Assembly: GCF_945869175.1 (NCBI RefSeq)
Contig: NZ_CAMBNZ010000017.1
Coordinates: 1-39,993, forward strand
Direction: 5' to 3'
DNA from: Limnohabitans sp. Rim8
GTDB lineage: Bacteria; Pseudomonadota; Gammaproteobacteria; Burkholderiales; Burkholderiaceae_C
Length of the DNA stretch: 39,993 bases
Under the pieces are notes generated by a model. The model was not told the DNA's origin and ran no database searches. It saw nothing but the letters and a program-made list of their open reading frames with translations. Below are positions 1 to 8,791 of the stretch, one piece after another. Position numbers and translations under genes: made by a program. How positions within the stretch are numbered: the stretch's first letter is position 1; each line of letters opens with the position of its first letter.

Positions 1-850
1 ACCACACCACGTCCACAAAGTGCCAATACCAGGCTGCGCCCTCAAAACCAAAGTGACGGTCTTTTGTGAAGTGGCCTTTTTGCAGACGCAAAGTGATGAA
101 CAACAACATCAACATGCCCACAAAAACGTGGAAGCCGTGGAAACCGGTCAACATGTAAAAAGTAGAACCATAAATGCCGGACGACAACTTGAGGTTCAAG
201 TCGCTCCAAGCGTGGGCGTATTCATAACCCTGAACAACCAAAAACGTGAACCCCAGCAAAACGGTCATCCACATGAACTTGATGGTCTTGCTGCGGTCAC
301 CGACTTGCAGGGCATGGTGAGCGATGGTCAAGGTCACGCCCGATGTCAACAGCAAAGCCGTATTGATGGTGGGCAACCAGAAAGGGCCCATCGTTTGGAA
401 GGGCTCAACAAAACCTGCAGGTGAGGTGGTGGCCCCAGCCACCATGCTGGGCCATGCGGCTTTGAAGTCAGGCCAAAGCAATGCGTTTTCAAGGCTACCC
501 AAAGCTGGAACTGAATGAACCCGGGCCCACCACAGTGCGGTGAAGAAAGCACCGAAGAACATGACTTCAGAGAAAATGAACCAGGTCATGCTCCAGCGGT
601 AAGACAAATCGATTTTGCGACCATACAGGCCACCTTCACTCTCTTTCACCGCCTCGGAAAACCACTGGTACAAAACAATCAACCACCATGACATACCGAA
701 GAACAGGCAATACATGCCCCAATCAGCACCGTTGACCCACTGACTTGCACCCAAAATCAGGAAAAACAAGCCGATGGCCGCCATCACAGGATGGCGCGAA
801 GCGTGTGGGACGTAGTAATAAGGCGTGGTACCGTGTGCTGCTGAACTCAT
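1..850 (-). CDS. cox3: cytochrome c oxidase subunit III (partial, C-terminus beyond left edge)
   Basis: Subunit III of the aa3-type cytochrome c oxidase in the inner membrane. It stabilises the catalytic core and carries no metal centre. Reading leftwards from the ATG at 850, an open frame of about 283 codons runs off the window, so the C-terminus is missing. The N-terminus begins MSSAAHGTTPYYYVPHASRH, and several hydrophobic helices follow with the typical MTWFIFSEVMFFGAFF segment and a late GFHGFHVFVGMLML helix. An AGGAG Shine-Dalgarno sequence lies five bases before the ATG. It is the last visible gene of the coxB-coxA-small ORF-ctaG-DUF2970-cox3 operon, a usual betaproteobacterial order. 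Identification rests on my recognition of the family sequence and on context. Confidence 0.95.
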   Translation of the reverse strand, partial: MSSAAHGTTPYYYVPHASRHPVMAAIGLFFLILGASQWVNGADWGMYCLFFGMSWWLIVLYQWFSEAVKESEGGLYGRKIDLSYRWSMTWFIFSEVMFFGAFFTALWWARVHSVPALGSLENALLWPDFKAAWPSMVAGATTSPAGFVEPFQTMGPFWLPTINTALLLTSGVTLTIAHHALQVGDRSKTIKFMWMTVLLGFTFLVVQGYEYAHAWSDLNLKLSSGIYGSTFYMLTGFHGFHVFVGMLMLLFITLRLQKGHFTKDRHFGFEGAAWYWHFVDVVW

Positions 851-892
851 AGGAACTCCTGCTCTCTCTTATTCGAAATCAAACTTTTCGGG

Positions 893-1108
893 TTAAAAGC
901 CAGTCGGCTGGACCACCACCCAATTGACCAGGGCGATCAACCCCAGAACAAACAACAATGCTGCACCGATGGCCACACCAATGATGTGGAAGGGATTGAG
1001 CTTTTCAATGTCTTGCTGGTATTCGGAATTCTTGCGAAGCCCAACAAATGACCATAACACCGCTTGAATGGTGCGCAGCCAAGAGGTATTGCGTGCAGGC
1101 CCGTTCAT
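893..1108 (-). CDS. DUF2970 small membrane protein of the cytochrome oxidase operon
   Basis: A short protein of about 71 residues with one C-terminal transmembrane helix (HIIGVAIGAALLFVLGLIAL). It matches the DUF2970 pattern, including the WLRTIQAVLWSFVGLRK stretch before the helix. No biochemical role is established to my knowledge; its fixed place between ctaG and cox3 suggests a role in oxidase assembly or stability. I prefer the ATG at 1108 because it overlaps the ctaG stop in an ATGA, typical of translational coupling. An in-frame ATG at 1117 would add three residues. Confidence 0.8.
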   Translation of the reverse strand: MNGPARNTSWLRTIQAVLWSFVGLRKNSEYQQDIEKLNPFHIIGVAIGAALLFVLGLIALVNWVVVQPTGF

Positions 1109-1734
1109 GAGCCCCATCCTGTCTTGACCGGTAAAGTTTGCACGGCAGCTGCAATGGGCGCCGCCGGTGCAGCTGGCGTTTTGCCACCCACTTCAAAGAA
1201 GGTGTAGGACAGCGTGATGGTGGTCACGTCTTTGGACAACTTGGGGTCAATCACAAAGGCCACTGGCCAAGACTTCTTCTCGCCTGGCTCCAAGGTGTAC
1301 TGGTTGAAACAGAAACACTCGAGCTTGTTGAAATGGCTGGCAGCCTGTTGGGGGGCGTAACTGGGAATCGCTTGTGCTGCCATGCGGCGGTTTTGCACGT
1401 TTTGAAATTCGTACATCACGGTGCTGAGCTCTCCAGGGTGAACCTGCATCGAGCGTTTCTCTGGCTTGAACTGCCAGGGGCCACGCACATTGGCGTCGAA
1501 CTCCACGGTGATGGTGCGGCTGGTGTCGACCTGGCTGTTGCGGAGCACTTCGGCTGCTTTGCCCGCCTTGGCGCTGCCAGGAATTTGCGTTTCTGCGATC
1601 GACAAAATGTTGATTCCCGTCAGTTCGCAGATGGCTTTGTAGATGGGCACCAAAGCGTAACCGAAGCAGAACATGCCTGCGGTCACGACCGCGAGCTTGC
1701 CCACCATCTTCAGATTTTCGCCGCGCAAGTTCAT
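1105..1734 (-). CDS. ctaG: cytochrome c oxidase assembly protein CtaG/Cox11
   Basis: Copper chaperone that delivers copper to the CuB site of oxidase subunit I. It has one N-terminal membrane anchor (residues about 10-30, VGKLAVVTAGMFCFGYALVP) and a periplasmic immunoglobulin-like domain. The family's copper-binding segment is seen as NKLECFCFNQ, with its CFCF cysteine motif, followed by the LEPGE turn and a strand-rich C-terminus ending LSYTFFEV. At 209 residues it is about family length. The start is 10 bases after the stop of the upstream small ORF, and its stop overlaps the DUF2970 start by four bases, so the genes are co-translated. The C-terminal tail is Ala/Pro rich. Confidence 0.95.
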   Translation of the reverse strand: MNLRGENLKMVGKLAVVTAGMFCFGYALVPIYKAICELTGINILSIAETQIPGSAKAGKAAEVLRNSQVDTSRTITVEFDANVRGPWQFKPEKRSMQVHPGELSTVMYEFQNVQNRRMAAQAIPSYAPQQAASHFNKLECFCFNQYTLEPGEKKSWPVAFVIDPKLSKDVTTITLSYTFFEVGGKTPAAPAAPIAAAVQTLPVKTGWGS

Positions 1735-1744
1735 TTTGGGTCTT

Positions 1745-1867
1745 TCAGCCAGCCAAGATCATCATTTTGGCTACGAAACCAGCCAATACAACGCATGCCA
1801 CAGAGACCAAGATAAGACCCAGACGCATGTTGCTTTTTCTTTGTTCGGGTGTCATGGCCATGTCCAT
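1745..1867 (-). CDS. cytochrome oxidase small assembly protein (about 36-40 residues)
   Basis: A tiny frame between coxA and ctaG. It reads MTPEQRKSNMRLGLIL..., continues through a single transmembrane helix and ends KMMILAG then TGA. An ATG at 1867 overlaps the coxA stop by one base (TGATG) and gives 40 residues. The ATG at 1855 gives 36 residues and starts exactly at MTPEQRK, which is the beginning I recall for this betaproteobacterial family of small oxidase assembly proteins. The position, the 10-base gap to ctaG and the charged-then-hydrophobic layout support a real gene. The exact function is unknown; assembly of subunit I is inferred from context. Confidence 0.75.
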   Translation of the reverse strand: MDMAMTPEQRKSNMRLGLILVSVACVVLAGFVAKMMILAG

Positions 1868-3483
1868 CAACCAATCACGCGGGTTGCTGTGGCGTCCAAC
1901 TTGGGTGGGTTCTCAAAGGTGTGGAAAGGTGCGGGCGATGGGACTTCCCACTCCAAACCTTCAGCAGCTTCCCAAGGCTTTTGAGCAGCTTTTTCACCTT
2001 GGCCACGCATGGTTGGTAAAACCACGAACAAGAAGAAATAAACCTGTGCAAAACCGAATAAGAAACCACCCACCGAAGCGATCATGTTGAAATCTGTGAA
2101 CTGCATGGGGTAATCGGCGTAGCGACGTGGCATACCGGCCAGACCCAAGAAGTGCATTGGGAAGAAGGTAATGTTGAAGGAAATCAACGACCACCAGAAG
2201 TGGATCTTGCCGCGTGTTTCGTTGTACATCACACCGGTCCACTTGGGCACCCAGTAATAAAAACCGGCAAACATCGCAAACAAGGAACCGGCCACCAACA
2301 CGTAGTGAAAGTGAGCCACCACGTAATACGTGTCCTGTAACTGGATGTCGATTGGGGCCATGGCCAAGATCAAGCCTGTGAAGCCGCCCATGGTGAACAC
2401 GAAGATGAAGCCGATCGCAAACAACATCGGGGTTTCAAAGGTCATGGAGCCACGCCACATGGTCGCGATCCAGTTGAAAATCTTCACAGCAGTCGGCACG
2501 GCGATCAACATCGTGGCGTACATGAAGAACAGCTGACCCGTCACCGGCATGCCGGTCGTGAACATGTGGTGCGCCCACACGATGAAAGACAAGATAGCGA
2601 TAGACGAAGTCGCATACACCATCGAGGCGTAGCCGAACAGCTTCTTGCGCGCAAACGCAGGCACGATCTGGCTGATGATGCCGAAAGCCGGCAAGATCAT
2701 GATGTACACCTCGGGGTGACCGAAGAACCAGAAAATATGCTGGTACATGACCGGGTCACCACCACCAGCGGGGTTGAAGAAGCTGGTGCCGAAATGGCGG
2801 TCAGTCAGGGTCATGGTGATCGCACCAGCCAACACGGGCATCACGGCAATCAACAAATAAGCGGTGATCAACCATGTCCAAGCGAACATGGGCATCTTCA
2901 TCAAGGTCATGCCAGGTGCGCGCATGTTCAAAATCGTCACGATGATGTTGATCGAGCCCATGATGGACGAGGCACCCAAGATGTGCAAGGCAAAAATAGC
3001 CGCATCCATAGAAGGGCCCATCTGCAAGGTCAGGGGAGCGTACAAGGTCCAGCCGGCAGCAGGTGCGCCACCAGGCATGAAAAACGAGCCCACCAACATC
3101 AATGCGGCAGGAATCATCAGCCAGAAACTGAAGTTGTTCATGCGGGCAAAGGCCATGTCTGACGCGCCAATTTGCAAAGGAATCATCCAGTTCGCAAAAC
3201 CCACGAACGCAGGCATGATCGCGCCAAACACCATGATGATGCCGTGCATGGTGGTGAATTGGTTGAACAATTCAGGATTGACAATTTGCAGGCCTGGCTG
3301 GAACAACTCGGCACGGATACCCAATGCCAAAACGCCACCCACCATGAGCATGGCAAAGCTGAACAACAAGTACAAAGTACCGATGTCTTTGTGGTTGGTG
3401 GCATAAACCCAGCGACGCCAGCCCGTAGGCGCGTGTCCGTGGTCGTCATGGGCGTGATCGTGATGGTCTAGAACGGCACTCAT
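1867..3483 (-). CDS. ctaD: cytochrome c oxidase subunit I
   Basis: Catalytic subunit of the haem-copper aa3 oxidase. It reduces O2 to water and pumps protons across the inner membrane. The 538-residue protein shows the haem-copper signature: the [17 protein letters not shown] segment, where the CuB histidine is covalently linked to tyrosine, then HHMFTTG, and the late HFHYVL helix carrying the haem ligands. Twelve transmembrane helices fit the hydrophobic pattern. The N-terminus is His/Asp rich ([15 protein letters not shown]), as often seen in this group. AAGGA lies about eight bases before the ATG. It follows coxB after 32 bases, in one operon. Confidence 0.97.
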   Translation of the reverse strand: MSAVLDHHDHAHDDHGHAPTGWRRWVYATNHKDIGTLYLLFSFAMLMVGGVLALGIRAELFQPGLQIVNPELFNQFTTMHGIIMVFGAIMPAFVGFANWMIPLQIGASDMAFARMNNFSFWLMIPAALMLVGSFFMPGGAPAAGWTLYAPLTLQMGPSMDAAIFALHILGASSIMGSINIIVTILNMRAPGMTLMKMPMFAWTWLITAYLLIAVMPVLAGAITMTLTDRHFGTSFFNPAGGGDPVMYQHIFWFFGHPEVYIMILPAFGIISQIVPAFARKKLFGYASMVYATSSIAILSFIVWAHHMFTTGMPVTGQLFFMYATMLIAVPTAVKIFNWIATMWRGSMTFETPMLFAIGFIFVFTMGGFTGLILAMAPIDIQLQDTYYVVAHFHYVLVAGSLFAMFAGFYYWVPKWTGVMYNETRGKIHFWWSLISFNITFFPMHFLGLAGMPRRYADYPMQFTDFNMIASVGGFLFGFAQVYFFLFVVLPTMRGQGEKAAQKPWEAAEGLEWEVPSPAPFHTFENPPKLDATATRVIG

Positions 3484-3515
3484 CTTGATTTCCTTTGATT
3501 TGAAAACGGTACGGC

Positions 3516-4688
3516 TTATTTGCGAGCGGCCAAAACTTCAGCCGGTTGCACGATTTGCCCAGTCTTATTGGACCAGTTATTTTTGGTGTAAGTGATGACA
3601 GCCGCAATTTCGGTGTCCGACAACTGTTTCCATGCAGGCATGGCGCCGTTGTTTTGACCGTTCAGCAACACAGCGATTTGCTTGGATTTGTCAGCATTCA
3701 AAACAAGCGCTGAGCCGTCAAGCGCTTTGATTGCACCAGCTGCTTGACCAGTGGCCTGGTGGCATGCGGCACAGTTGGCGGCATACACCTTTTCACCACG
3801 CTTGGACAAGTCGTCCAAGGCCCAAACCTTGGCAGGATCGTCTGCTTTGGCCGCTTGTTTCTTCTTTTCGCCCACCACCCATGCCGCGTAGTCTTGTGCA
3901 GACAACACCTTCACATGGATGGGCATGTAAGCGTGCTCTTTGCCGCACAACTCTTGGCACTGGCCGTAAAAGTCGCCGGTTTTTTCTGCACGGAACCAGG
4001 TATCGCGAACAAAACCCGGAATAGCATCTTGCTTGATGCCGAAGGCGGGCACCGCAAACGCATGGATCACGTCGTTGGCTGTGGTGATCACGCGCACTTT
4101 TTGACCCACAGGCACAACCAAGGGGTTGTCTACCTTGAACAAGTAATTGTCGCCTTCGGGCTTGCCTGCATTGGACATGGCGCGGTGGCCTGAATCCAAA
4201 GTGGAGATGTAGCTCAGACCTTCGCCCTCACCCTTGATGTAGTCATAACCCCATTTCCACTGGTAACCCGTGGCCTTGATCGTCAGATCAGCGTTGGTGG
4301 TGTCTTTTTGGGCCACCAGCACTTTGGTCGCTGGCAAAGCCATCAAAATCACAATCAGGAAGGGCACTGCTGTCCAAATCACTTCGACCGTGATGGATTC
4401 GGTGAAAGCGGCTGGTTTGTGGCCAACCGACTTGCGGTGCTTCCAGATGGAATAAAACATGACCGCAAACACCGCAATGAAAATCACCGTACAAACGATC
4501 AACATGAACCAGTGCAGCCACTGCTGCTCTTCAGCGATCTTGGTGACTGGTGGATGCAAATTGAGCTGGTTGACCGCAGGGCCACCCGGCAAGTCGTTGA
4601 CGGCATAGGCAGCAGTAGCCAGCCAAGCGCCAGCAAAGATGCCCGCGCGGGATAGCAGCAAAGCCAATTGGTTGGAAATATTCTTCAT
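3516..4688 (-). CDS. ctaC: cytochrome c oxidase subunit II with C-terminal cytochrome c domain
   Basis: Accepts electrons from cytochrome c at the CuA centre and passes them to subunit I. From the ATG at 4688 the protein has 390 residues: a signal peptide ending near TAAYA, two transmembrane helices, and a CuA cupredoxin domain with the [16 protein letters not shown] binding motif. A fused class I cytochrome c domain with haem site CAACH and a later MPAWKQLSD methionine-ligand region follows. The fused cytochrome marks a caa3-like subunit II, common in Burkholderiales. I chose the start just before the signal peptide (MKNISNQ); a longer frame from 4724 adds 12 residues that do not look like a signal. 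It is the first gene of the operon. Confidence 0.95.
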   Translation of the reverse strand: MKNISNQLALLLSRAGIFAGAWLATAAYAVNDLPGGPAVNQLNLHPPVTKIAEEQQWLHWFMLIVCTVIFIAVFAVMFYSIWKHRKSVGHKPAAFTESITVEVIWTAVPFLIVILMALPATKVLVAQKDTTNADLTIKATGYQWKWGYDYIKGEGEGLSYISTLDSGHRAMSNAGKPEGDNYLFKVDNPLVVPVGQKVRVITTANDVIHAFAVPAFGIKQDAIPGFVRDTWFRAEKTGDFYGQCQELCGKEHAYMPIHVKVLSAQDYAAWVVGEKKKQAAKADDPAKVWALDDLSKRGEKVYAANCAACHQATGQAAGAIKALDGSALVLNADKSKQIAVLLNGQNNGAMPAWKQLSDTEIAAVITYTKNNWSNKTGQIVQPAEVLAARK

Positions 4689-4764
4689 GTTTCTCACTAA
4701 CTTCCAAGACACTGTTGAACTCACACCCCAGCAAACCGGGTTTCGCCCCGTTTACCAACAGACA

Positions 4765-5241
4765 TCACGCTGAGCGCAATGCCTTTCTGATTTCTCGCGC
4801 CAATACCTGGCGCAACTCAGGGCGCACAAAGCGCCCCACCTCGATCGATCGACCTTGGCCTGACAACTCGATCAAACTGTGGTCACCCGATTTGGGCTCT
4901 ACCCTGACCCATTGACGCGCAAACTCTGCACGCTCCAAACGCCCAGCAGACTCACACTCCACCACCATTTGATCACCGTGGATCGAAATCTTTTCACCGT
5001 CGGTGGCATGGCGCGCATAGATCAAAAACGCCACCCCGACCACCGCGATCTCAAGGCCTGCAAACACCAGAACCAACGTTGCACCCATGTACCAAAAAAA
5101 CAAACCAATTAGCAAAGAAAACAAGCATAAGGAAATATAAAACCAACCCAATTGGGCAGGTGTTACAGAACAATTGCGCCGAAGTTGCCAATGAATGGCA
5201 GGACCTGTCTCTTGAGCAAACTGATAAGTTGGATTTGACAC
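4765..5241 (-). CDS. DUF2244 domain membrane protein
   Basis: A 158-residue protein with two adjacent transmembrane helices near residues 30-75 (LGWFYISLCLFSLLIGLFFW and LVLVFAGLEIAVVGVAFLIY) and a cytoplasmic C-terminal domain. The pattern matches DUF2244, whose function is not known to me. The GTG start at 5241 is the only one that keeps the N-terminus; no upstream or nearby ATG exists in frame. It sits just before coxB on the same strand, a common arrangement in this order, so a link to oxidase biogenesis is possible but is only inferred from context. Confidence 0.8.
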   Translation of the reverse strand: MSNPTYQFAQETGPAIHWQLRRNCSVTPAQLGWFYISLCLFSLLIGLFFWYMGATLVLVFAGLEIAVVGVAFLIYARHATDGEKISIHGDQMVVECESAGRLERAEFARQWVRVEPKSGDHSLIELSGQGRSIEVGRFVRPELRQVLAREIRKALRSA

Positions 5242-5337
5242 GCGTCAACTTTCAATAAACTAACACGCTGAAAGGCATCAATTGCCTCTTAAAACCGTGC
5301 AGAGTTTACCCGAGAACAAAGGGGGTTTTGATTGATC

Positions 5338-6258
5338 TCAAACTTTGTCGGGAATCCTGGCGCCGCTGCGCAGCATTTGCCGCATCTGATCGAGCCCAAT
5401 GGCCGCTTGGGCACTGACCGGTACACGGGGCGATGGCTTGAGCGCGTGACCATACACAATTTCAAAGCTCAGCGTCAAACGGCCCCCCTCCTCAGGCCGG
5501 GCCAAAGTCATCAAGGCTTGCTTGAGCTGCGCATGCCAACGTCTTCCACGCAATCCCTTAAAACGCTGCACATTCAAATTTCGTCCCCATTGGCGCAACT
5601 CGGCCAGCAGGCGATCTGGCGTTTCATAAGAGAGGGTGATCCGCTCCATGTCCATCACCGGTTCGGCAAAACCCGCCTCCACCAGCATGTCACCCCAATC
5701 GTGCATGTCGGTGAATTCATGAGCGGGGTCTGGCCATCCTTGCTGGGCATAAGCCTCTCTCAGCTCCCGCAAAGTGTCAGGCCCCAAACAAGAAAACATC
5801 AAAAAACCATCCACAGCCAAAGCGCGGTGCCATGTTGTAAGCAGGTTTTGCGGTTGCGCTGAATTGTGTAACTGCATGTTGGCCCACAACATTTGGACTT
5901 GGCCATCAGGTGGCAAGCCCCATTCAAGGCGTGGTCCTAGCCAACGCTTGACTTGCCACCACCGGCCCTTCAAGGCCAAATGGGCCGTCAGGTCCTGTTG
6001 GGGGTCCTCGCTGCTGAGCCAGGCCTGTGCACGCGGATAACGTTTTTGCAAAGCCTCATGGGCCAGCAAGCCACCCTTCAAAGACCCCCAATGGACCCAG
6101 CGCTGGGGTTGCAGCTTGATGAACTCCAGCCGCTCTTGCATGCGTGAAGCCACTTCTTCGTGCAACCAAGGCGATGCGGGACCCAAGTCACGTGCCGACC
6201 AGCGGGCAGCGGCAACAGGGTCCAAGGAGGGTGGGCGTTCAGGTGCAGACATGGCCAT
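5338..6258 (-). CDS. BioC-like SAM-dependent methyltransferase, degenerate cofactor loop
   Basis: A 306-residue protein whose second half resembles malonyl-ACP O-methyltransferase BioC: the HDWGDMLVEAGFAEPVMDME segment, then a YETPDRLLAELRQWGRN block and a C-terminal LSFEIVYGHAL strand. BioC methylates malonyl-ACP at the start of biotin synthesis. However, the place where class I methyltransferases have the glycine-rich SAM loop reads WVHWGSLKGGLLAHEALQKR, a poor match. It may therefore bind SAM unusually, or not at all. No other biotin genes are nearby. It is divergent from comF, 81 bases away from the comF ATG. An in-frame ATG at 6252 is an alternative start. Confidence 0.65.
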   Translation of the reverse strand: MAMSAPERPPSLDPVAAARWSARDLGPASPWLHEEVASRMQERLEFIKLQPQRWVHWGSLKGGLLAHEALQKRYPRAQAWLSSEDPQQDLTAHLALKGRWWQVKRWLGPRLEWGLPPDGQVQMLWANMQLHNSAQPQNLLTTWHRALAVDGFLMFSCLGPDTLRELREAYAQQGWPDPAHEFTDMHDWGDMLVEAGFAEPVMDMERITLSYETPDRLLAELRQWGRNLNVQRFKGLRGRRWHAQLKQALMTLARPEEGGRLTLSFEIVYGHALKPSPRVPVSAQAAIGLDQMRQMLRSGARIPDKV

Positions 6259-6339
6259 GACAAGAGAAGGTGAGAGCCTGCAAGCAGCGAAGATCCGAGC
6301 GGGCTTGTGGTCAGGAGATGGCCGCAGTATATTGATTTC

Positions 6340-7086
6340 ATGTGGTCTCTATGGCTCCAAAGGGCAGGTGCAAAGCTCGGCTGGCTTCGACCAAGCCGCC
6401 TTGGGGATGCTTTGCCCAGCCGATGCGCCATCTGCCAAAGCTGGCCGCACGCACCTTTGTGTGAGGCTTGTATCAGCCGCTTTGCCCAACCCCAACACCG
6501 TTGTCTGTGTTGCGCTTTGCCCTTGCACATCACCGCCAAGCGCTGCGGCAGCTGCCTGCGCAGCCCACCGCCCTTGGACCAGTGCCTCACGGCCAGCAGC
6601 TACGAATGGCCTTGGGTGGATCTAATCGCTCGCTTCAAATTTCATGAACAAGCGGGTTGGGCCGGGTCATTGGCCACCCTGATGCTCAGCGCTCCAGGGG
6701 CTGAAGACGCGGTAGACGCGGCCGATTGGGTACTGCCCATTCCCCTGTCGGCACAACGCTTGGCCGAACGCGGTTACAACCAGTCATGGCTGCTGACAAG
6801 GCAAATCAGCCCCCGCAAAGCCGATGCCCACTTGCTGCTGCGAACGCGTGATACGCCCTCTCAGCGCACCTTGCCACGGGCAGAGCGTTTGGCCAACTTG
6901 GTCGGCGCGTTCGCGGTAGAACCCTTGCGGGCCTCACAACTGCGCGGGAAAAATGTGCTCTTGATCGACGACGTCATGACCAGTGGCGCATCCCTGCACA
7001 CGGCTGCCCAAGTCCTGCGTCAGACAGGTGCAGCGAAGGTCAGCGCCTTGGTGCTCGCCCGCACCGAATCAAGTGACAAGGCTTGA
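6340..7086 (+). CDS. comF: ComF family phosphoribosyltransferase-like protein
   Basis: A homologue of the competence-associated ComF/GntX proteins, needed for DNA uptake in several bacteria through an unclear mechanism. From the ATG at 6340 it has 248 residues. The N-terminal zinc-finger-like region shows CAIC, CEAC, CLCC and CGSC pairs. The middle has the LPIPLSAQRLAERGYNQS motif, and the C-terminal phosphoribosyltransferase fold carries the PRPP loop VLLIDDVMTSGAS. A GTG at 6307 would add 11 residues. Neither start has a clear ribosome binding site, so the start is uncertain. trmL follows 20 bases downstream. Confidence 0.9.
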   Translation: MWSLWLQRAGAKLGWLRPSRLGDALPSRCAICQSWPHAPLCEACISRFAQPQHRCLCCALPLHITAKRCGSCLRSPPPLDQCLTASSYEWPWVDLIARFKFHEQAGWAGSLATLMLSAPGAEDAVDAADWVLPIPLSAQRLAERGYNQSWLLTRQISPRKADAHLLLRTRDTPSQRTLPRAERLANLVGAFAVEPLRASQLRGKNVLLIDDVMTSGASLHTAAQVLRQTGAAKVSALVLARTESSDKA

Positions 7087-7106
7087 GCACAGGCACAATA
7101 CGGGCC

Positions 7107-7586
7107 ATGTTTCATATCGTTCTGGTTGAGCCCGAAATCCCGCCCAACACCGGCAACGTCATCCGCTTGGCCGCCAACACGGGCTGCACATTGCACCTGA
7201 TCGAACCCCTGGGGTTTTCCATGGACGACAAACACATGCGCCGCGCGGGACTGGACTACCACGAGTACGCCGACTTGCGCCGCCATGCCGATTGGGCCAC
7301 TTTTCTGGCCAAGGAGCGACCTGCGATCGATCGCATGTTCGCCCTGACCACCCGCGGCAGTCGCCCTGCACACTTGGTCTTATTTGAACCTGGCGACTGG
7401 TTGGTGTTTGGCTCGGAAACCCGGGGGCTGGCGCCCGAACTGCGTGAACAGTTTGCCAGCACTCAGCGCGTCAAATTGCCCATGCGCGAAGGCCAACGCA
7501 GCTTGAACTTGTCCAACGCGGTCGCAGTCACCGTGTTCGAAGCTTGGCGCCAGAACGACTTTGCCGGCGCATCACCTCAAGCGTAA
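7107..7586 (+). CDS. trmL: tRNA (cytidine(34)-2'-O)-methyltransferase
   Basis: SPOUT-class methyltransferase that 2'-O-methylates the wobble base of certain tRNA-Leu species. At 159 residues it is the normal family length. It opens MFHIVLVEPEIPPNTGN, the classic N-terminus, and the trefoil-knot SAM site is visible as LVFGSETRGL and then RSLNLSNAVAV near the C-terminus. The ATG at 7107 gives this exact family start; an upstream TTG at 7083 would overlap the comF stop. The last ten bases overlap the end of the convergent gene at 7577-8689. Confidence 0.93.
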   Translation: MFHIVLVEPEIPPNTGNVIRLAANTGCTLHLIEPLGFSMDDKHMRRAGLDYHEYADLRRHADWATFLAKERPAIDRMFALTTRGSRPAHLVLFEPGDWLVFGSETRGLAPELREQFASTQRVKLPMREGQRSLNLSNAVAVTVFEAWRQNDFAGASPQA

Positions 7587-8689
7587 ATGCGCACCAGCGA
7601 TTCAGCGGCGCACACGGGTTTCTCAGTGCCTTCACGCTCCACTGTGACATTCCATTGAAACTGCATGCCATTTCCTTCGATGGGTGTGGCCGAATGCAGG
7701 TGCAAATGGCCCCGCAGGCGACTGCCCACTGGCACAGGGGACATGAAGCGCACTTTGTTGAGGCCGTAATTGACACCCATTCGTTTTTGATTGACCAAAA
7801 TGGTTTTGTCAAAAAATTGGGGCAACAAGGACAAAGTCAGGAATCCGTGTGCAATCGGCGCGCCAAAAGGGCCTTGCTTGGCGCGATCCACGTCAACATG
7901 GATCCACTGGTGGTCACCCGTGGCGTCGGCAAAAAGATTGACCTGCTGCTGGGTGATGTCGACCCAATCGGTGATGGCCACATCTTGACCAACGCAAGCG
8001 GCCAAATCGGCCAAGGTTTCAAATGTTTTCATGGGGTCCACTGTATCCACCATGTCCACGGGTGGCTGTCCATGCTGTGACACCTCTTGCGCCGAGGGTT
8101 GGGCCACCAGCGCTTGGAGTTGCAAGCGCAAATGCGCCAGTTGTCCACGGTAATTTTCAGCGTCACCATAGTCCGAAAAACCATGGTAATAGGCGTGTGT
8201 TTGCACCACACGGCGTGCGTGCTTGATGGGGCACCAGTACTGCTCGGTCAAGCCCACCACCTCCCGGGCATACGCCATCAACCCATTGCCATAAGAGCAG
8301 TAAGCACAGTTGATTTTTTCGATGACATTCAAATAGGCCAAATGGGTGCGGTCGTAGACAAAAAAATCCGAGCGTTTGACGCGGGGCATGTTGTACAAGG
8401 GAAAGCACACCCACTGGTAAAGCGTGACCATGACATCGAGCAGCAGCATGGGCAAAAGCACAGGGTAAATCAGGGGCATGGTCAGCAAATGCCGCCAATC
8501 GGAGGTCAGCACATAGCGCACCACCCCTTCTTTGAAGCGCCGTTGCTGGTCCAGCACCTCGTGCTCGAACTTCACCTTGCGCTGGTCAAAGTCGGCTTGA
8601 AACTGCTGTCGGCGGCGTTGAACTTCTTGCTCAATGTCTGCCTCCAGTTGCCGAATGCGATCCAGAAATTCGTTGATTTGGGCGTTCAT
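7577..8689 (-). CDS. fusion of a membrane domain (NCAYCSYGNG motif) with a MaoC-type hydratase
   Basis: A 370-residue two-part protein. Residues 1-60 form a charged probable coiled coil. Residues about 65-100 are hydrophobic membrane segments, followed by a conserved-looking NCAYCSYGNGLMAYAREV segment and EQYWCPIKHARR. I associate that pair with a stand-alone uncharacterised bacterial family. Residues about 230-370 are a hot-dog MaoC/(R)-enoyl-CoA hydratase domain with the FADATGDHQWIHVD active-site motif and GAPIAHGFLTLSLLP. The Asp and His of the hydratase motif are present, so it is probably active on an acyl-CoA or acyl-ACP. The substrate is unknown. It is apparently monocistronic and converges on trmL with a 10-base overlap. 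Confidence 0.75.
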   Translation of the reverse strand: MNAQINEFLDRIRQLEADIEQEVQRRRQQFQADFDQRKVKFEHEVLDQQRRFKEGVVRYVLTSDWRHLLTMPLIYPVLLPMLLLDVMVTLYQWVCFPLYNMPRVKRSDFFVYDRTHLAYLNVIEKINCAYCSYGNGLMAYAREVVGLTEQYWCPIKHARRVVQTHAYYHGFSDYGDAENYRGQLAHLRLQLQALVAQPSAQEVSQHGQPPVDMVDTVDPMKTFETLADLAACVGQDVAITDWVDITQQQVNLFADATGDHQWIHVDVDRAKQGPFGAPIAHGFLTLSLLPQFFDKTILVNQKRMGVNYGLNKVRFMSPVPVGSRLRGHLHLHSATPIEGNGMQFQWNVTVEREGTEKPVCAAESLVRIYA

Positions 8690-8791
8690 GGTCGTCTTTC
8701 AGCAGTTAAGGCGGTGCTTTTCGTTCGGCATGACATGCCTCAAGTCCTCTCCTGCATCAGACCACAAACGTGAAGACCGATGTCCATGTGT

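Noticed and set aside
6259..6339. Regulatory signal in the divergent gap between the BioC-like gene and comF
   Set aside because: Apart from a TATATT hexamer I see no paired promoter elements or repeats that I can support.
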